This document shows, one piece after another, positions 60,329 to 64,000 of a stretch of DNA of 64,000 nucleotides. Source of the DNA: Nonomuraea turkmeniaca (GTDB lineage Bacteria > Actinomycetota > Actinomycetes > Streptosporangiales > Streptosporangiaceae). The DNA lies in contig NZ_VCKY01000003.1 in assembly GCF_005889735.1 (NCBI RefSeq), forward strand, positions 1 to 64,000. The letters run 5' to 3'. A program made the position numbers and the translations under genes. Under the pieces are notes generated by a model. That model saw only the letters and a list, made by a program, of their open reading frames with translations. It did no database searches and was not told the DNA's origin. Each line of letters begins with the position of its first letter. Position 1 is the first letter of the stretch.

Positions 60329-62518
60329 GTGAGCACGATGGGGGAGACGAGCCTGGCGGCCACCAAGCTGCGCCCGCCCCCGCCGCCCGGTCAACTCGTC
60401 CGCCGCTCCAGGCTCGACGACCTCCTCGACCGCGGCGTCGGCGGCCAGGCCCGCCTGGTCCTGGTGAGCGCCCCGGCAGGCTCGGGCAAGTCGACCCTGC
60501 TGGCGTCGTGGCTGGCCGGCCGGCCAGAAGCCGTCGCGTGGCTGCAGGTGGAGGAGAGCGACTCCGACCCGGTCAGGTTCTGGTCCTATCTGGCCGAAGC
60601 CATCGGGCAGGCGCACCCGATCGCCGCGAACGACCTGAAGGCGATCGTGGTCGGCTCGAACGGCGACGAGTTCGTGGTCGTGACCGCTCTGGTGAACCAG
60701 CTCGCCGCCGTCGCCGGCCCGCTCGTCGTCGTCATCGACGACTACCACCTGATCGACACCGCCGGCGTGCAGCGCGGTGTGGAACGCCTCATCGAGCTCT
60801 GCCCGCACCAGGTCACCATCGTGCTGTCCACCCGGATCGACCCGCCCTTCCGGCTCGGCCGGCTACGCGTACGCGATCAGCTGGCGGAGGTCCGGGGCGC
60901 CGACTTACGTTTCGACGCCGACGAGGCAGCCGGTCTGCTCGGCTCGCCCGCGCTCGACCGGGCTCTTCTCGATCAGCTCTGTGGCCGGACCGAGGGCTGG
61001 GCCGCCGGACTCGTGCTCGCGGGCCTGTCGCTCGAACGGGCCGCCGACCCCGGCGGGTTCATCGAAGCGTTCCGGGGCGACGATCAGTTCGTGGTCGACT
61101 ATCTCCGCGACGAGTTCCTGGCCGCGGTCGGCGCCGACGATCGGCGGCGCCTGCTGGAGACGTCGATACTCGACCAGTTCAACGGCGCCCTCGTCGATGC
61201 CGTCACCGGCGCGTCCGGGGGTGCGGCCTGGCTCAACGACACCGCGAGCGCCAACCAGCTCCTGATCGGTCTCGACCGCACCCGCACCTGGTTCCGCTAC
61301 CACCACCTCTTTCGCGATCTGCTGCGGCTCGAAGCGCACCAGGCCTTCCCTGAGCGCGTCCCCGGCCTCCACGCCCGCGCCGCGGCGTGGTTCGAAGCCC
61401 AGGGCGATCACGGTCAGGCGATCGTCCATCGGCTCGCCTGCGGTGACCTCCACAAGGCCGGCCGGCTGCTGCTCGTGCACGGACCGCGGCTGATCGCCGG
61501 CGGCCAGACGGAGACCCTGCGGGGGTTGCTCGACCGGCTCGGCGAGGTGGCGAAGAAGCTGACGTGGTGCGCTCTGATGTACGGCTGGTGCGAATACATC
61601 AGCGGTCGTTACGCGCGCGCCGAGGAGTGGCTCGGCATCATGCTCGACGCGGCGCCCGAGGGCTTCGACCAGACCCCGTCGATCTCGCTGCGCGTGAACA
61701 TCCAGCTCGCCCGGGGTGACGTCGCCGCCGCGCTCGGCACCGCCCGGCAGGTGAGCGCGTCCCTGATGGCGTACTCAAGCGATCTCACGACCGCGGCCGG
61801 CGCGGCCTACGCCTGGGCGGGGCAGGCCGGCGAAGCCAGGCGGGCCCTGCGGCTCGCGGCCGAGATGGCCGCCGCCGACGAGATCAGGACGGCGCAGGTC
61901 CTGGCCCTGGTGTACCTGGCCGTGGTGGAGTTCGACGACGGCCACGCGGCGAGCGCTCAGAGCGCCGCGTGCACGGCGGTGGACACGGCGCGGCGGTTCG
62001 GGCTGGCCTCCTATCACGGAATCGCGCCCGCCTACGCGATCCGAGCCAGAACCGGCGAAGACCCGGCGCGCGCTCACGCGGACGCGACGCACGCACTGAG
62101 CCTGGCCAGACGGGCCTCCACCGATCTTGCCCTGGGCTTCGTCCTGACGGCCTGCGGCGACACGCTCATCGGCTTGGGCGATCCGGCCGGAGAGCCGCTC
62201 CTGGCCGAGGCCCGGGCCGTCTTCGCCCGCTGCCCCGACCCCGGCATCGCCGGTCGCTACCTGGCACGTACGCAGTCCCGCCATGGCGTCGCCGAGGCGC
62301 GGGCCGGTCGCGTGGCCGTGCTCGCCGAGCAACTGACCGAGCGGGAGCTGGCCGTGCTGCGGTATCTGCCGGCGAACCTGTCGCAACGCGACATCGCGTC
62401 GGAGCTGTACGTGACGCTCAACACCGTGAAGACCCATTGCCGGGCGATCTACCGCAAGCTCGGCGTCGGCGACCGCAGAGCCGCCGTCCAGGCCGCACGC
62501 GACCTGCACCTGCTGTAG
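60329..62518 (+). CDS. MalT-like LuxR-family STAND regulator
   Basis: The product is 729 residues from GTG 60329. No ribosome site is present; TAGGTT at 60316-60321 as a -10 gives a leaderless message. P-loop VLVSAPAGSGKSTLLASWL is at about residues 43-61, Walker B is LVVVIDDYHL, then MalT-type winged-helix and TPR-like regions (FRYHHLFRDLLR). The C-terminal LuxR helix-turn-helix is LTERELAVLRYLPANLSQRDI. It binds a ligand plus ATP to activate genes. The divergent oxidoreductase unit is the likely target. Confidence 0.92.
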   Translation: MSTMGETSLAATKLRPPPPPGQLVRRSRLDDLLDRGVGGQARLVLVSAPAGSGKSTLLASWLAGRPEAVAWLQVEESDSDPVRFWSYLAEAIGQAHPIAANDLKAIVVGSNGDEFVVVTALVNQLAAVAGPLVVVIDDYHLIDTAGVQRGVERLIELCPHQVTIVLSTRIDPPFRLGRLRVRDQLAEVRGADLRFDADEAAGLLGSPALDRALLDQLCGRTEGWAAGLVLAGLSLERAADPGGFIEAFRGDDQFVVDYLRDEFLAAVGADDRRRLLETSILDQFNGALVDAVTGASGGAAWLNDTASANQLLIGLDRTRTWFRYHHLFRDLLRLEAHQAFPERVPGLHARAAAWFEAQGDHGQAIVHRLACGDLHKAGRLLLVHGPRLIAGGQTETLRGLLDRLGEVAKKLTWCALMYGWCEYISGRYARAEEWLGIMLDAAPEGFDQTPSISLRVNIQLARGDVAAALGTARQVSASLMAYSSDLTTAAGAAYAWAGQAGEARRALRLAAEMAAADEIRTAQVLALVYLAVVEFDDGHAASAQSAACTAVDTARRFGLASYHGIAPAYAIRARTGEDPARAHADATHALSLARRASTDLALGFVLTACGDTLIGLGDPAGEPLLAEARAVFARCPDPGIAGRYLARTQSRHGVAEARAGRVAVLAEQLTERELAVLRYLPANLSQRDIASELYVTLNTVKTHCRAIYRKLGVGDRRAAVQAARDLHLL

Positions 62519-62557
62519 ACCGTCACCCCTCCGCTCGATCAAGGTTCTCCCCGCTGC

Positions 62558-62833
62558 TCACGGCCGCCGCCCTGACCCTGACGGCGAAAAGCCGTGCGGT
62601 GAGCTCAGGCCTGTGGCAGCCTCGACAGCTCTGCACGTCTCCGGCATCGTGACGACACCGTACGCCAGTGAACGGACGTCACCTGACCTGCGTACATCCA
62701 GCCCCAACGCCTCGACCATCGTCGACGCCGGACATCCGTTCCGCAGGGCCATCCGATCAACCCACGACGCGAACGACTCGCCGTACGCCGGTGCCACCAC
62801 CAACGCCAACCGCCGGGGCCAGACCGTCATCAT
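62558..62833 (-). pseudogene. Truncated TniQ-domain gene
   Basis: The product from ATG 62833 (AGGGAA upstream) reads LALVVAPAYGESFASWVDRM, then NGCPASTMVEALGL, the N-terminal TniQ motif. The frame stops after about 91 residues where TniQ proteins continue for hundreds. TniQ works with Tn7/Tn5053-type transposases in target choice. This suggests an old transposon remnant; no transposase gene is near. Confidence 0.65.
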
Positions 62834-62865
62834 TTCCCTGGCCGAACCTCCTGCTGTACACGCGC

Positions 62866-62935
62866 CTACTGACATCTCCGATAACCAGCTGCCAAGTCCA
62901 CTGACACCTCCTGTGCCGTTCTGACATCTGCAAGC
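62866..62935. repeat. Short repeat block B (CTGACATCT units, partly 10-bp phased)
   Basis: Nine-base units begin at 62869, 62889, 62901, 62911 and 62921 (CTGACATCT, CTGCCAAGT, CTGACACCT, CTGTGCCGT, CTGACATCT). The last three are 10 bp apart, so they lie on one DNA face. It is directly 5' of the truncated tniQ and a diverged copy of block A. Confidence 0.55.
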
Positions 62936-62970
62936 GCGCCAGACACCGAGGCTTGGGGTCGCGTCCGCTC

Positions 62971-62999
62971 TTGACGCAACAAATGAACGGTCTTTTAAT
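62971..62999 (+). promoter_or_regulatory. Promoter of the TetR-ferredoxin-P450 operon
   Basis: TTGACG (62971-62976) and TTTAAT (62994-62999) are separated by 17 bp, a near-ideal spacing. The start ATG at 63006 is where transcription should begin, so the message is probably leaderless. The dyad-like AATGAACGGTCTTTTAATT overlaps it and is a typical TetR autoregulation site. Confidence 0.7.
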
Positions 63000-63005
63000 T
63001 CACCT

Positions 63006-63626
63006 ATGGGGCGGATCGCCGGCGTTACCGCCGCCGAGACCCGCGAGCGGCTGCTGCGGGCGGCCGCCGAGGTGTTCGCCGAGCGCGGCTATGACGGCAC
63101 CCGCGTGGCCGACATCGCCGCGGCCGCGGGCGTGAGCAACGGGGCGCTGTACGCGCACTTCGGCTCGAAAGCCGACCTGATCGTGACGGCGTTGCGCGCC
63201 CACGGGCCACGGCTGCTGGCCGACCTGTTCGCCGCCGACCCGGACCGGTCGATCACCGACCTGCTCCTCGTCGTCGGCCGCTGGTTGCCCCGCCGCCGCG
63301 AGGCCTGCGGTTATCTCATCGTCGAGGCGCTGGTCGCGGCCCGCCGCGACGAGGACGTCGCCCGGTCGATGCGCGACTACATGGGGGAGCGCTCCGGCTG
63401 GCTGTCCGGGCTCGTCCGCGTCGCCCAGAACGACGGGGACCTCGACCCCGCGCTGTCGCCGGACGCGCTGGCCCACTTCTGCATGCTGCTGGCGATGGGC
63501 AGCGCGCTCGTCACACCCGACCTGCACGCGGTTGGCGACCGGGAGTGGACCGCGTTGCTCTCCAGGATCGTCGGCGCCTTCGCCCCCGCCGGCACCCCAG
63601 CGTCACAGAGCGGAGCGTCACAGTGA
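63006..63626 (+). CDS. TetR-family transcriptional regulator
   Basis: The 206-residue protein has an N-terminal helix-turn-helix (GTRVADIAAAAGVSNGALYAHFGSK, about residues 31-55) and a helical ligand domain. ATG 63006 follows the promoter closely. Its stop overlaps the ferredoxin start by 4 bp (GTGA), so it is co-translated with the ferredoxin and P450 genes. This suggests it represses its own operon until the P450 substrate is present. Confidence 0.92.
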   Translation: MGRIAGVTAAETRERLLRAAAEVFAERGYDGTRVADIAAAAGVSNGALYAHFGSKADLIVTALRAHGPRLLADLFAADPDRSITDLLLVVGRWLPRRREACGYLIVEALVAARRDEDVARSMRDYMGERSGWLSGLVRVAQNDGDLDPALSPDALAHFCMLLAMGSALVTPDLHAVGDREWTALLSRIVGAFAPAGTPASQSGASQ

Positions 63627-63814
63627 AAGTGGAGATCAACTTCGAGCGTTGCCAGGGACACGGCCGCTGCTACGACCTCGCTCCCGGACTGTTCGGCGAG
63701 GACGAGGAGGGCTACGGGCAGGTGCTCGGCGACGGCGTCGTGCCGCCGGAGGAGGAGCAGGCGGCGCGCCTGGCCGTATCGAACTGCCCGGAACGAGCGA
63801 TCGAGACCCTCTAG
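63623..63814 (+). CDS. P450-type ferredoxin (3Fe-4S)
   Basis: The product is 63 residues from GTG 63623. It begins VKVEINFERCQGHGRCYDLA and ends SNCPERAIETL, the single-cluster pattern Cx5C...CP of P450-linked ferredoxins. The P450 gene follows 10 bp later. It supplies electrons to that P450, perhaps via a reductase such as the one at 16458-17633. Confidence 0.93.
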   Translation: MKVEINFERCQGHGRCYDLAPGLFGEDEEGYGQVLGDGVVPPEEEQAARLAVSNCPERAIETL

Positions 63815-63824
63815 GAGACGTGAC

Positions 63825-64000
63825 ATGGCCGTCGACGACCGCTTCACCCAGTTCTTCCGTGAGGGGCGCGACGACGAGCCCTTCGGTACGCGCAACGAGA
63901 TCATCACCGGCCCGGTCGCGGACTGGGCGACGGACTTCTCGCATGTCGAGCCCGAGTGGGCGGCCGACCCGTACCCCATCCAGGACGACCTGCGGCAGCG
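63825..64000 (+). CDS. Cytochrome P450, N-terminal part (runs off the window)
   Basis: The visible 58 residues (ATG 63825, AGGAG upstream) start MAVDDRFTQFFREGRDDE and include DFSHVEPEWAADPYPIQDDL. That is a typical P450 N-terminus with the helix-A proline. The heme region lies beyond base 64000. Its ferredoxin is directly upstream, and the TetR regulator is first in the operon. Confidence 0.85.
   Translation, partial: MAVDDRFTQFFREGRDDEPFGTRNEIITGPVADWATDFSHVEPEWAADPYPIQDDLRQ

Noticed and set aside
1-64000. tRNA, rRNA, CRISPR array or prophage
   Set aside because: No cloverleaf-like element, spaced repeat array or run of phage structural genes was recognised; the tandem repeats found are too short and contiguous for CRISPR.

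Overview
The window is very GC-rich DNA with dense genes, GTG/TTG starts, several likely leaderless promoters, LuxR/TetR/AraC/GntR regulators, STAND-type ATPase regulators, P450s and lipoprotein sugar-binding proteins. This points to a large-genome filamentous actinobacterium. A Streptosporangiales genus such as Nonomuraea would fit, but that is inferred from gene style, not from a marker gene. No rRNA, tRNA or CRISPR array was seen.

Layout. 1-6.9 kb: ABC-2 exporter permease, TetR regulator, a lipoprotein, an XRE-cupin regulator divergent from a thioredoxin-reductase-like/methyltransferase fusion, mannose-6-phosphate isomerase, and fossil pieces of LysR, aldo/keto reductase and TetR genes. 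6.9-10.2 kb: a compact three-gene operon (cucumopine-synthase-like protein, DAO-type flavin oxidase, cytochrome P450) that looks like a small, unassigned biosynthetic unit. 10.3-18.5 kb: a DUF3800-like protein, a BON/SRPBCC protein, a STAND-WD40 protein without the Walker A lysine, a MarR gene beside a perfect 18-bp inverted repeat, and a ferredoxin-reductase operon with a 42-residue peptide facing a TetR gene with a clear operator. 18.5-29.6 kb: a giant P-type ATPase, an S41 protease, a phage-type amidase, an oxidoreductase, and a two-component system whose regulator carries a pentapeptide minisatellite. 29.7-35.6 kb: two coupled STAND regulators, only one with a DNA-binding domain, and an amino-acid permease. 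35.8-45.6 kb: glycosyltransferase, PhyH dioxygenase/AraC pair, an orphan sugar-binding protein, a DNA glycosylase, an aspartic-protease-like protein with its ArsR gene, gene fossils, and an esterase with an Arg-Asp repeat. 45.6-47.0 kb: a TnpB-only IS605-family element with omega-RNA-like right end, abutting a MarR gene truncated at both ends.

47.3-57.0 kb: one large minus-strand amino-sugar/glycoside block (ROK kinase, NagA, then GntR/HutC regulator, binding protein, two permeases, Gfo/Idh dehydrogenase, GH13 glucosidase, EEP phosphodiesterase). Most neighbours overlap by 4 bp. The probable logic is uptake of an amino-sugar-containing glycoside, cleavage, phosphorylation, deacetylation and oxidation. 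57.2-64 kb: a Cys-rich DUF5685 protein, a broken SnoaL gene, a quinone-oxidoreductase-like gene, a MalT-like LuxR regulator with a perfect palindrome, a TniQ fragment, two diverged copies of a short repeat, and the start of a TetR-ferredoxin-P450 operon that runs off the window.

Two themes stand out. Intact operons are interleaved with at least eight gene fossils, which suggests repeated insertion and deletion. Two unrelated genes carry in-frame short tandem repeats encoding charged peptides.
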